Assembly: GCA_018610125.1 (NCBI GenBank)
Contig: JAHEOI010000309.1
Location: forward strand, 1-14,131
DNA length: 14,131 nucleotides
Direction: 5' to 3'
Origin: Verrucomicrobiota bacterium
Lineage (GTDB): Bacteria; Verrucomicrobiota; Verrucomicrobiia; Limisphaerales; JAHEOI01
Shown: in pieces, positions 1 through 5,862 of the stretch
Layout of the letters: the number at the start of each line of letters is the position of its first letter
Position numbering within the stretch: the stretch's first letter is position 1
Notes under the pieces: model-generated
What the model saw: the letters and a program-made list of their open reading frames with translations, nothing else
Told to the model about the DNA's origin: nothing
The model's database searches: none
Made by a program: the position numbers and the translations under genes

Positions 1-141
1 CGCCAGCTCGGAGGCGATCCGATTGCGACCTTCTCCGAAAAACTCTTCGACAACACCTCGAGCCGCCGCGATATCAGAGGACGTAATCCTCCGTCCGCGG
101 ATAACCCACGTTTTCTTCGTCTCCGACCCAGCGCCTTTCAC
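1..141 (-). CDS. DUF4338-family protein, N-terminal part (runs off the window)
   Basis: The minus strand is open from a GTG at 141 to the window edge, giving the first 47 residues. An in-frame TAG lies 15 bases before the GTG and no ATG lies between them, so GTG is the likely start. The stretch WVIRGRRITSSDIAAARGVV followed by an arginine/serine-rich helix resembles the beginning of DUF4338 proteins, which usually open with a short RGR-x-I-x-x-x-D-I motif. Members include DruA of the Druantia anti-phage system and many proteins carried on mobile elements. The catalytic or core part lies outside the window, so neither intactness nor system membership can be judged. The position beside toxin-antitoxin and defence relics suits a defence or mobile context. 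The assignment rests on one short motif. Confidence 0.55.
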   Translation of the reverse strand, partial: MKGAGSETKKTWVIRGRRITSSDIAAARGVVEEFFGEGRNRIASELA

Positions 142-324
142 TTGATTCTCAGGCTAAACCACTCTCAAAAAGGGCGCAAGTCCAAAACTGTCGCTGTCGT
201 GTTAGGTGCCTTTCAGCTTGTGGCTTTGGAGCATGAGGTGGCCAGTCGTGCCGTGGTTCTTGAACGTAACTCCCGTTTCAAGAGGGCCGCGATAAGCCGC
301 CAGGGGTGCGGCGAAAGGTCACAC

Positions 325-344
325 ACGATCATGTACGATCATGT
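325..344 (+). repeat. Tandem 10-bp direct repeat, candidate antitoxin operator
   Basis: Two perfect tandem copies of ACGATCATGT lie immediately upstream of the -35 box of the AbrB/PIN operon. The 10-bp period places both copies on the same helix face. AbrB/MazE-type antitoxins usually repress their own promoter, so this is the natural candidate operator. The repeat is seen; its role is inferred. Confidence 0.5.
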
Positions 345-348
345 CCAC

Positions 349-378
349 TTGACGGAATGTCGGAAAATCGGCCATACT
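349..378 (+). promoter_or_regulatory. Promoter of the AbrB-PIN operon, predicted leaderless
   Basis: TTGACG (349-354) and CATACT (373-378) are separated by 18 bases and match the -35 and -10 consensus well. The ATG at 385 follows the -10 box after exactly six bases, so transcription should begin at or next to the start codon. No Shine-Dalgarno sequence precedes the ATG. Confidence 0.6.
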
Positions 379-384
379 GACACT

Positions 385-618
385 ATGAGCGAGAAGATTA
401 CCATAGGCCGCCGGGGAGCCATCACCATTCCGGCAAAGCTGCGCCGCGCCTTTGGTATGGAACAGGACGATGAACTGATTGCCGAAGAAACGCCCGAAGG
501 GATCCTTCTGCGGCCTGCGGTCAGCGTCCCCATCGAGATGTACACTGAAGAGCGCATCGCCGAATTCACGTCCGATGAAGAGGTTCTGCGGCAGAAGCTC
601 GGGATGCCGGAACCTTGA
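385..618 (+). CDS. AbrB/MazE-family antitoxin
   Basis: This 77-residue protein starts MSEKITIGRRGAITIPAKLR, the swapped-hairpin AbrB fold signature (x-I-x-x-R-G-x-I-T-I-P-x-x-L-R). The C-terminal half from about residue 45 is acidic and probably wraps the toxin. In this family the N-terminus binds operator DNA and the C-terminus neutralises the partner. The gene overlaps the downstream PIN gene by four bases (TTGA), a typical antitoxin-first layout. The open frame extends upstream to 142, but the longer N-terminus has no AbrB similarity, and the promoter at 349-378 puts the transcript start at about 385. I therefore chose the ATG at 385. A tandem repeat just upstream is a plausible operator. 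The gene looks intact. Confidence 0.85.
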   Translation: MSEKITIGRRGAITIPAKLRRAFGMEQDDELIAEETPEGILLRPAVSVPIEMYTEERIAEFTSDEEVLRQKLGMPEP

Positions 619-1016
619 AGCGGATCTTCCTCGACGCCAACGCCCTCTTCTCGGGAAGCAATCCGGAGAGCGCATTCCATGAATTGATCCGGCGTATAGG
701 CCGGCAAGCGCATCCCGTCAGCAGTAACCTGGCGCTTGAGGAAGCCCGCCGGAATATCCGGGCCAAGCGCCCGAAATGGCAGCAGACATTCCAGACCATC
801 ACCGAGCCGATCGAAATCGTGCGCTCGGTCACGTTCAGGCTTCCGGTAGAGCTCAACGACAAGGACGCCCCCATTCTGTGCACCGCGATCCGGCATAACT
901 GCGATTACCTCGTCACCGGCGACAAAAAGGATTTCGGGCATCTGCTCGGCCAGACAATCCAGGGCGTTACATTCTCGCGCCCCATCGACATGGCCGGTGC
1001 GCTGGAAGAAATGTGA
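615..1016 (+). CDS. PIN-domain toxin (VapC-like ribonuclease)
   Basis: The product is 133 residues long. PIN nucleases coordinate Mg2+ or Mn2+ through conserved acidic residues and, as VapC-type toxins, cleave RNA. Visible acidic positions are D7 in IFLDANALFSG, E43 in NLALEEARRNI, D84 in LNDKDAPIL, and D103/D106 in VTGDKKDFGHL. The last two motifs are typical of the PIN_3-like branch. The start is TTG, overlapping the antitoxin stop as TTGA, so translation is probably coupled to the antitoxin; there is no strong ribosome binding site. All expected acidic residues are present, so the gene looks active. The target RNA cannot be read from the sequence. Confidence 0.85.
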   Translation: MKRIFLDANALFSGSNPESAFHELIRRIGRQAHPVSSNLALEEARRNIRAKRPKWQQTFQTITEPIEIVRSVTFRLPVELNDKDAPILCTAIRHNCDYLVTGDKKDFGHLLGQTIQGVTFSRPIDMAGALEEM

Positions 1017-1130
1017 GAACCGCGAGGCCGGGACAATAGGAAAAGAAAATCGGCTGCGTTTTGAATCAACCGCATGTTTTCAGGACCGTCAGGCAAGAGT
1101 CGATATAGGCCGCATGCGTACCCCAACGGA

Positions 1131-1162
1131 ATTCGGACAGCGTTACGGGAAAATTCGGACAG
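1131..1162. repeat. Direct repeat ATTCGGACAG, possible insertion-sequence end
   Basis: ATTCGGACAG occurs at 1131-1140 and 1153-1162, 22 bases apart, each preceded by a GA-rich stretch. Repeated internal copies near a terminus are characteristic of IS21-family ends, and an istA relic follows downstream. The orientation (reading outward to ACA on the right) does not fit a simple left end, so the link to that relic is only suggestive. Confidence 0.35.
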
Positions 1163-1267
1163 TCCGTCGGCGGCTACCAGAGTGGTAGCATGAGAAAAAA
1201 GGCCGGGGGGTGAAGAACCGGACGCAAGGCTCCCAGCCGTGCAACGAGCGTGACTCCCACTTCAGAA

Positions 1268-1530
1268 GAGATACCGCCGCTGTCGGAGTGGTCAACGGGC
1301 CGCAACGAGCTTGGGCGCAAGAGAGTGACCCTAAAGCTCCTTCGGCAAGAGTAAATCAAAGACAGCTTTAACGGCTACACACACAGTCGCTTTTCAGAGC
1401 TCTACCGGCAATAGGCCCACTCGTTGGCGCCGGCGGTGCAGCAATGCCATCCGTCCGGGGAGAAGCTCTTCGTGCGGCCGAAGGGATTTGCTGCATCGTG
1501 GGCCGCCAAGATTACAATTCTAGGCACACA
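1268..1530 (+). pseudogene. IS21-family transposase (istA) relic
   Basis: One reading frame contains diagnostic IstA segments in the correct order. They are GRKRVTLKLLRQE (rGVTLqLLWqEY in intact proteins), NGYTHSRFSELYRQ (dGYqYSrFcelYrrW) and HPSGEKLFV (HraGEKLFVDyAG). The frame is interrupted by TAA at 1352 and TAG at 1412. It loses similarity after about 1480, where the DDE-core motif should begin. About 85 codons of an approximately 400-500-residue protein remain, and no istB is visible. It marks an old insertion, and the breakpoints of the island may derive from such elements. Confidence 0.7.
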
Positions 1531-1805
1531 CCTAACTGCCCTCCGGTGAGCACCGAAGAACGGCAACGGATTACGAATGTACCGTCACTTCACCTCGGTC
1601 CTCTCCCCCTCGGAAGGGTCCAGGAAGGGAAAAGCGCACCCGATCTCTGCTGTCTCGACGTCAATTCTCCCCTCCCATGGGAGCGTAAAGGTGCGCATCA
1701 GGGGACACCCAAGCGATGCCCACGAGCTCGCACAAAACGTGTGCTATTCCTGCATTTTTTTGCCACAGCCCGGATTGCCTCCTTGAGAAATCAGGGCCGC
1801 TCTAT
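1531..1805. other. Intergenic stretch, no supported gene
   Basis: Open frames here have proline/arginine-rich composition without recognisable motifs. The segment around 1590-1690 contains C- and G-rich runs and a perfect 12-bp palindrome CTCCCATGGGAG at 1672-1683, resembling degenerate extragenic repeats. No promoter or RNA gene could be supported. Confidence 0.4.
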
Positions 1806-2153
1806 TCACCACCGTTTTGCAAGCTCCTCGTGGACCTTATCCGATTGCCAATATTTCTGATGAACCTTCGTCGTCCAATCTGAAACGTCCACATAAACAT
1901 CCTCTACGGTTTTTTCGCCACTGCCATTGCTCCTTATCAGCGGTTCCACCGGCCATGCTATAAGATCATCCTGATCCCAAATATTGATCCATCGGGGCTG
2001 GCTACGAGGATCCCCATTCTTAAAAGTCGACTCAAGCCCATAGTCTCTCGGATTAAGTTGCTCGTCCCCCGCAAGGGTTTCCACGACCGAATCCGTTCGG
2101 ACGGCCAAGGGCGTGACTGGTGACCCAAACACTCTCACAGCCTCCTCAACCGT
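1806..2153 (-). pseudogene. C-terminal fragment of an alpha/beta-hydrolase-like protein
   Basis: About 116 residues show the tail of a lipase/esterase-like alpha/beta-hydrolase. A VFGSPVTPL strand-turn follows the lost nucleophile region, then RWINIWDQDDLIAWPVEPL, where the D-x-D-x-I-x-P pattern supplies the late acidic residue. It ends in a VEDVYVDVSDW...VHQKYWQSDKV segment, where H is a candidate catalytic histidine. The GxSxG nucleophile elbow and everything before it are missing. Upstream sequence in the same frame (2153-2243) is low-complexity and overlaps the promoter of the next gene on the other strand, so it is probably not native. The fragment cannot be catalytic. The family name is from memory of motif order and is moderately secure. 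Confidence 0.5.
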
Positions 2154-2232
2154 AGCGTCTGATGCCGAACCTTTTGAAGCAACTGGGTGAGGCCGGCGGA
2201 AAGATCCTCCCGATCCGGAGATTCCATTTCTC

Positions 2233-2260
2233 TTGCCGTGCACGCCCGATGTGGTATGCT
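2233..2260 (+). promoter_or_regulatory. Promoter of the orphan antitoxin-like gene, predicted leaderless
   Basis: TTGCCG (2233-2238) and TATGCT (2255-2260) are separated by 16 bases. The ATG follows the -10 box after six bases (2267), the same geometry as the AbrB-PIN and ParDE operons. Confidence 0.5.
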
Positions 2261-2266
2261 GGCATC

Positions 2267-2458
2267 ATGAATCTCGACGAAATCAAGAAGGAGGTCGCCG
2301 AGTTGCCCCGAGAAGACCAGAATCAACTGGCTGCTTACTTGGTCCATCTGCGGCACGAGCAGGATTCGAAGACTCGCGCTGACATCACGGCCAAGATCGA
2401 CGACAAGGATCCTGCCCACTGGGTGTCTCTGCATGCTCTTCAGAAACTCGAACGTTGA
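2267..2458 (+). CDS. Antitoxin-like small protein, orphan
   Basis: A 63-residue protein begins MNLDEIKKEVAELPREDQNQ and has a helical N-terminal half. It ends in a charged segment with the pattern IDDKDPAHWVSL. This shape (helix, L-P-x-E-x-x-x-L-x-x-Y-L, then D-D-K-D-P-x-x-W-x-x-L) recurs in small proteins annotated as addiction-module antitoxins. Those are normally followed by a RelE/ParE- or PIN-type toxin. Here nothing toxin-like follows: a GTG directly after the stop opens only a 13-codon frame, and the next recognisable DNA is a truncated XRE gene. The toxin was probably lost by deletion. The ATG at 2267 is chosen because the promoter ends six bases upstream. The family role is inferred from resemblance. 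Confidence 0.6.
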   Translation: MNLDEIKKEVAELPREDQNQLAAYLVHLRHEQDSKTRADITAKIDDKDPAHWVSLHALQKLER

Positions 2459-2590
2459 GTGATTGAGGCGGAACCCTTTCAGGGTTCGGGGGGTACATAA
2501 GAAGTGAGCGGTTTTACAAGTCAAGATTTAGGCGACGAGATTCGGTTCTCTTGGGCCTTCCAATTCAGACAACCCTCAAAACCTCTTCTC

Positions 2591-2657
2591 TTTGTTCCGC
2601 GGAGCGGAACCTCAGTGAAGCGCGGGTTATGCCTGTCCAGCTTACCCTGCCCGCAAT
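2591..2657. repeat. Dispersed repeat, copy 1 (matches 11269-11331)
   Basis: A roughly 65-bp sequence here is closely similar to one at 11269-11331, with a perfect shared core GCGGAACCTCAGTGAAGCGC. Both copies abut the truncated end of a toxin-antitoxin-type gene: the XRE tail here, the HigB tail there. This copy also has a small hairpin, GTTCCGC-GGA-GCGGAAC, at its left side. Confidence 0.6.
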
Positions 2658-2671
2658 CGTCCAAGTGCCTG

Positions 2672-2914
2672 ATGAATCCGCTTGTCGTTTTGAGGCAGCG
2701 CGTCTCGACGGATGAGCTCCTTGAATTCGCCCGCCACTATCACGTTCAAGCCAACTGGCTCTTGGGACAAGAACAGGGTGAATTGCCTGAAGACGTAGCA
2801 GTCGCCGCGAGAGAGATGGCCAAGCTGAGTCCGGAGGATCGGGATCGGATCTTGGCCTTCCTGAAATCGTTGGAGCGCCGCGAGGAGCATGGACGCAAGA
2901 GACCGGGTTGGTAA
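2672..2914 (+). pseudogene. C-terminal remnant of an XRE-family regulator
   Basis: The readable protein contains VSTDELLEFARHYHVQANW, LLGQ, and then DVAVAAREMAKLSPEDRDRI followed by a basic tail. This is the region after the helix-turn-helix in many XRE repressors (S-x-E-x-L-x-x-x-A-x-x-x-x-V-x-x-x-W-L-L-G). The DNA-binding helices expected before it are missing. They are replaced by unrelated sequence that includes the dispersed repeat at 2591-2657. The ATG at 2672 could still give an 80-residue product, but without the HTH it could not bind DNA as a normal repressor. No peptidase partner (ImmA-like) is present. Confidence 0.6.
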
Positions 2915-2923
2915 GGGAAACAC

Positions 2924-2999
2924 AGCCGCAAAAATGCGCAGAAGTCGCACAAAAAAAAGAAACGTTTTATTTTTTGTGCATACCCGCCTTTTTGCGGCT
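2924..2999. repeat. Large A/T-armed hairpin repeat, copy 1
   Basis: Outer arms AGCCGCAAAAA (2924-2934) and TTTTTGCGGCT (2989-2999) are perfectly complementary. Inner arms GCACAAAAAA (2947-2956) and TTTTTTGTGC (2970-2979) also pair, around an AACGTT-containing loop. A related element sits in the same position upstream of the intact kinase gene (12212-12286), and a half copy lies at 12164-12180. The pattern resembles dispersed CCGCAAAAA/GCAAAAG repeats found in intergenic DNA of several bacterial phyla. It could act as a transcription terminator in either direction or as a mobile palindromic repeat. Confidence 0.75.
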
Positions 3000-3009
3000 A
3001 ATCTTGAAT

Positions 3010-3106
3010 GTTGATGATTGCAGAAGTTCTTGCATAGAGAGGACGCAACATGAATTTGCGGCCTCACGGCTCACAAGATGATGCAAGAACTTATGACAAG
3101 ATTAAT
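3010..3106. mobile_element. 97-bp palindrome-bearing insertion in the leader of the decayed kinase copy
   Basis: The leaders of the two kinase copies align except that this segment is absent from the intact copy, where CTTGAAT joins AGGGACC directly (12291-12304). The extra DNA contains perfect 12-bp inverted repeats AAGTTCTTGCAT (3024-3035) and ATGCAAGAACTT (3081-3092). An outer 8-bp pair TAATCTTG/CAAGATTA (2999-3006 and 3097-3104) also flanks it. AAT on both sides could be a 3-bp target duplication. It is too short to encode a transposase, so it would be a non-autonomous element. Loss from the other copy is the alternative. Confidence 0.5.
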
Positions 3107-3113
3107 AGGGACC

Positions 3114-3485
3114 ATGAAGAAGAGCCCCGGTAAACTGATCGCGTTCGAGGGTCCCGATGGCGTTGGGAAGTCTTCGCTGGCGGAAGCCATCGTCCAGCGG
3201 CTATGCGATGGACGGATCGTCGCGGAGGGCATCAGCCTCCCGGGATCCGCGTCGGGAACGCTCGGCCATCATGTTTACCACTTGCATCATGACCATGTCC
3301 AGTTGGGCATCAAATCGATCAACCCAACGAGTCTGCAACTCCTTCATGCCGCCGCGCACGTGGACGAGATTCAATCGCAGATCCTTCCCCGACTTACGGA
3401 AGGGCGTTGGGTCGTATTGGATCGTTTTTGGTGGTCGACGACTGTTTATGGATGGGCAAACGGAGCCGACGACTGCCGCCCTTAA
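3114..3485 (+). pseudogene. Truncated copy of the thymidylate-kinase-like domain
   Basis: Residues 1-119 match the first 119 residues of the intact kinase fusion at 12305 with 23 differences (about 81% identity) and no gaps. They include the P-loop FEGPDGVGKSS and the VVLDRFWWST motif. Nucleotide similarity ends abruptly at 3472 and the frame stops at 3485, so the LID/C-terminal kinase part and the whole helical domain are gone. The ATG at 3114 corresponds to the intact start. The distance from the hairpin is enlarged by the insertion at 3010-3106. What follows is a thymidylate-synthase-like fragment, so the truncation is an internal deletion of the operon and not a simple end break. It is unlikely to be functional. 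Confidence 0.85.
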
Positions 3486-3565
3486 ATCCAGCCTTTGCCC
3501 TTGCCGAAATCGTCTGGATCATAGCCGGACGCGATGCCACTGCGTTTCTCAGCCATTGGTTCCCC
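3467..3565 (+). pseudogene. Internal fragment of a thymidylate-synthase-like gene
   Basis: Directly at the kinase breakpoint, another frame reads PPLNPAFALAEIVWIIAGR and then DATAFLSHW. This matches the thymidylate synthase superfamily segment that follows the N-terminal arginine loop (NPAFALAE-x-x-W-x-x-x-G-x-x-x-x-x-F-L), helices near the front of the active site. The intact operon downstream has a thymidylate-synthase-like gene after the kinase fusion. This fragment is therefore best explained as what remains of that gene after deletion of the kinase 3' part, the helical domain and the synthase N-terminus. Similarity fades at about 3565, where a transposase relic on the other strand begins. 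Confidence 0.7.
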
Positions 3566-3740
3566 GATCCTGGAGCCAGGTTCGATTCTTGGCCGTGTCA
3601 AAGCCGCGGTCGCCTCCGACGCCCGTGAAGCCTTGTTCGTAGTTCGCCTCGATGGCTTCGACGGCGGGAGTGAGCTGCTTGGAGTCCGGTGAAGGACTTT
3701 CTCGGAACAGCTCCCACTGCAGGATGAGCCCAAGCACGTC
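3549..3740 (-). pseudogene. DDE transposase fragment
   Basis: The minus-strand frame from a GTG at 3737 reads through PDSKQLTPAVEAIEA and FTGVGGDRGFDTAKN, then WLQDRG before a stop. The G-D-R-G-F-D block is the usual surroundings of the second catalytic aspartate in DDE transposases of the IS5/ISNCY-like groups, with the preceding D-S-x-x-L-x-P-A-V motif. A continuation in a shifted frame toward 3484 is possible. The frame stays open upstream to about 3836, but that part has no motif I recognise. First and third catalytic residues and the inverted repeats are not seen. Insertion or recombination by this element may have cut the neighbouring thymidylate-synthase fragment. The IS family is not assigned with certainty. 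Confidence 0.55.
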
Positions 3741-3807
3741 AACCCCGCTTAGAGGTTGCCGCGCGAGGATTGCTACGCGATCATTGACCGAAAACCCGTT
3801 CGGGGGA

Positions 3808-3835
3808 TTGACGAGCTTCTCAAAATTGATAAGCT
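3808..3835 (+). promoter_or_regulatory. Candidate promoter of the HigBA-like operon
   Basis: TTGACG (3808-3813) and TAAGCT (3830-3835) are 16 bases apart, predicting transcription from about 3842 and only about five untranslated bases before the ATG at 3847. An AAAGGGG sequence lies just before the start (3836-3842) and could act as a ribosome site if transcription starts further upstream. Confidence 0.4.
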
Positions 3836-3846
3836 AAAGGGGTATC

Positions 3847-4215
3847 ATGCCACGTGCGAGGGTAGTGTGGTTTCGGGAGGAAGACGGGACGGTCCCGATG
3901 CTCGAGTGGCTTGACTCCCTTTCCCCGGAAGCCCAAGACAAATGTTTAGCGCGGATCCGGCTGCTTATGGATCGAGGACACGAGCTCCGGCGACCCCACG
4001 CCGATCTGTTGCGCAGCGGGATCTACGAGCTCCGCGTGCGGTTCGGGAAGATCAATTATCGGATGCTCTACTTCTTCCACGGCCGGGGCAGGGCAGTAAT
4101 CTCCCACGGGGTCGCGAAGGAGCAAACGGTGCCGGAGAAGGAAATTGAGCGGGCGCTCGCGCGCAAGCAGCGCTTTGCCAAAGCCCCGAGCACACATTCA
4201 TTCGAAGGCCTATGA
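3847..4215 (+). CDS. higB: RelE/HigB-like toxin (phage-derived Gp49 family)
   Basis: This 122-residue protein contains the full signature of Gp49/HigB-type RelE-superfamily toxins. It has an N-terminal VVWFREEDGTVPMLEWLDSL strand-helix, LRRPHADLLRSGIYELRVRF in the centre, YRMLYFFHGRG in the core sheet, and ISHGVAKE followed by VPEKEIERALARK at the end. Family members cleave mRNA, usually on the ribosome, using scattered basic residues. The stop overlaps the next start as ATGA, a toxin-first order typical of HigBA. The C-terminal 15 residues beyond the last helix extend past the usual family end. A truncated homologue lies at 11111-11347 on the other strand. The gene appears intact. Confidence 0.88.
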   Translation: MPRARVVWFREEDGTVPMLEWLDSLSPEAQDKCLARIRLLMDRGHELRRPHADLLRSGIYELRVRFGKINYRMLYFFHGRGRAVISHGVAKEQTVPEKEIERALARKQRFAKAPSTHSFEGL

Positions 4216-4547
4216 GCACAAGAACCAAACAAAGACCGAAATCGGAAGCCCTCTGGGACTTCCTGCATGAGCGCTACATATCCGGCAACCCGGAACGGGA
4301 ACGCCGCGTCCAGCAAGAGCTCGTCAACGCTGAGGTGGCCGAGCAGATTTACCAAATCCGGCAGGAAGCCGGGCTGACGCAGAGGGAGCTCGCACGATTG
4401 GTGGGAACCAGTAGCTCGGCCATCTCGCGACTCGAGGATGCCGATTACCGCGGGCACTCGCTATCCATGCTCCAGCGCATAGCGAAGGCATTGAACAAAC
4501 GCTTGGAAGTACGTTTCGTCGGTTGGGAACGGACTCCCCGACCCTGA
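4212..4547 (+). CDS. higA: HigA-like XRE-family antitoxin
   Basis: The protein has 111 residues. A helix-turn-helix of the XRE/Cro type spans about residues 44-95 (IRQEAGLTQRELARLVGTSS, then AISRLEDADYRGHSLSMLQR). The N-terminal 40 residues are a charged helical arm (E-R-E-R-R-V-Q-Q-E-L-V-N-A) likely to contact the toxin. Such antitoxins neutralise the toxin and repress the shared promoter. The four-base ATGA overlap with the toxin implies coupled translation. A diverged homologue is encoded at 10726-11103 with the same arm and helix-turn-helix spacing. The start is fixed by the overlap. The gene appears intact. Confidence 0.88.
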   Translation: MSTRTKQRPKSEALWDFLHERYISGNPERERRVQQELVNAEVAEQIYQIRQEAGLTQRELARLVGTSSSAISRLEDADYRGHSLSMLQRIAKALNKRLEVRFVGWERTPRP

Positions 4548-4592
4548 CTGATCGCTATCACACACCAACCGTTACCGGGCACACCTTTGATT

Positions 4593-4761
4593 ATGGCAAC
4601 AGACTGGGAGGAACCATTTTGACAATGGGCCAAGGCTCCAGGCAAGAGCGAAGAGGAGCGTTGCGAAAATGACAGATCAGCTGTCCGGAAACGCCATCAA
4701 AAGCAGCGACACACTGAAGGCCCATAACACAGAAGTCTTTCTTCAAGGCTCTTATGCCAAC
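4593..4761 (+). pseudogene. CD-NTase (CBASS nucleotidyltransferase) N-terminal relic
   Basis: Joining two frames reveals the front of a cGAS/DncV-like nucleotidyltransferase. From ATG 4593 the frame reads MATDWEEPF, an in-frame TGA (4620), then QWAKAPGKSEEERCEN. After a frameshift near 4688 the next frame reads AIKSSDTLKAHNTEVFLQGS, then YAN. The helix-x-N-x-x-V-F-x-Q-G-S-Y-x-N pattern is the spine-helix plus GS motif of CBASS cyclases. The catalytic D-x-D that should follow about ten residues later is absent, because sequence after 4761 is unrelated. No cap effector, E1/E2 or Cap3 gene is present. This is a dead trace of an anti-phage signalling system. It rests on a short fragment, but the motif is distinctive. 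Confidence 0.6.
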
Positions 4762-4809
4762 AAGGCGATTGATTTGCACGAGACCAGTTATTACGTTGAG
4801 GAAAGACGC

Positions 4810-5501
4810 CGATCGGTACCCTGGATTGGGTCTCATTGCGGCGGCCAAGATTGTGAGCGGACGCATCCCATTATCCTGGCAGGGCGCAACTGGGAGATTC
4901 AAGAAATTGATTGGAAAGGACGCAAGGTCTACGTCGCTCCAAGTGAATCGGGGGAAAAGTGCGTTGGAAGGGAAGTCCCCGTGAACTGACCTTCCATGTC
5001 GCTCGGAAGGTGCGCGAAGTCCTTCTCTCGGACACCACGCCTGACCGTTGGTCAAAGCGGGCCACGGACGCGATTACGAATCGACGCGAAGAAATGGGCG
5101 AGACGGCTCGAATGATGGGCCATATCTTTTCCGATGCCGGCCAAGATCGAGTACGCTGGGTGACCTTCGCCGGTGCTCAGGTTAACCAACTGCTTGCCGC
5201 CCTTCTCATGTCAGAGCTCGATGTCGAAGTCAATTGGAACGACTTCGAGCTTTCAATTCCAGCTCACGTCTCCCCCGCCAAGATCGAAGAAACGTTCAGG
5301 CATCTCGTCGCCGATGGGCACCTCCTGAACAAACTTCCCGTCTCCAAGGAGCTCGTCGACCAACTCAAATTCTCGGAGTGTCTCCCGGAGCCCTTGGCCC
5401 AAGAGGCCATCCTCTCCCGTTGTGATGTAACCCCGATCACAAAGGAGAATTTGCTCGCGACCCCGGGTTTAAACGATTCGATATCATCACCGGAGGGCTG
5501 A
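4810..5501 (+). pseudogene. C-terminal relic of an Lhr-like DEAD/DEAH helicase
   Basis: The segment from about 4867 reads PIILAGRNWEIQEIDWKGRK and then VYVAPSES, shifts frame near 4950, and continues RWKGSPRELTFHVARKVREV to the stop at 5501. The W-x-I-x-x-I-D...K-x-V-x-V-x-P...W-x-G-x-x-x-x-L-x-x-x-x-x-x-x-V-x-x-V-L arrangement is the beta-barrel region after the winged helix in Lhr-type helicases. The following WVTFAGAQVNQLLAALL and KFSECLPEPLAQEAILSR segments match the distal C-terminus. The ATPase core is missing and more than one frameshift is present before 4867. Related helicases accompany several defence systems. Which system this one came from is unknown. Confidence 0.6.
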
Positions 5502-5610
5502 TCCGTGTATTGAGATAGAGCCCTAGTGCCAGTATGCTCCTGCTCACAGTCTCTTATTCCTCGAGAGCATCAATCAATTTTCACACGTCAGGCAGCTCCC
5601 CTCTCTCGGC

Positions 5611-5862
5611 TTAACCGTTGGCAATGCGGCTCCATTTCTCGCGAAATCTCGTGACTTCGTATTGCTTGGGTTCCAGCCAGTAACTGACCCGGCCATCCTT
5701 CACCCCTTTGTGCGCACACTGGCGGACTTCTTAGGCCGCGAAAATCAATTTTCTGAGGGCTGCCCCGACGAGCTCAACCGGGCCCCCATCCGCGGCATCG
5801 ACCAACAAGGTTCCTGACCCCGTCGATAGATGGGCGTCAAACAGTCGAACACCTCGGATGGA
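5611..5862 (-). pseudogene. Unidentified decayed gene with one in-frame stop
   Basis: One minus-strand frame runs from 5862 to a TAA at 5611, broken only by a TAA at 5731. The first part reads GVRLFDAHLSTGSGTLLVDA and ADGGPVELVGAALRKL. The second reads GVKDGRVSYWLEPKQYEVTR and FREKWSRIANG. Composition looks coding (alternating hydrophobics, no low complexity) in contrast to the surrounding sequence. I recognise no family. There is no credible start codon context, so it is probably the end of a larger protein, or two adjacent fragments. Confidence 0.4.

Noticed and set aside
142..384. Upstream in-frame extension of the AbrB antitoxin to a start at 142
   Set aside because: The added 81 residues have no AbrB similarity, and the promoter at 349-378 lies inside them; the family start and promoter both point to 385.
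339..941. Long minus-strand open frames antisense to the AbrB-PIN operon
   Set aside because: They mirror the strongly supported coding strand and show arginine/serine-rich shadow composition without motifs.
1444..1860. 138-codon plus-strand frame
   Set aside because: It begins inside the istA relic in another frame, is proline/arginine-rich and runs antisense into the hydrolase fragment; no motif.
2588..2660. Dispersed repeat considered as an integron attC site
   Set aside because: No integrase gene, no paired R'/R'' boxes of the expected form and only two copies; cassette-like gene arrays are not in one orientation.
2924..2999. CRISPR-like array from repeated GCAAAAA units
   Set aside because: The units are arms of hairpins and not regularly spaced identical repeats, and no cas gene is present.
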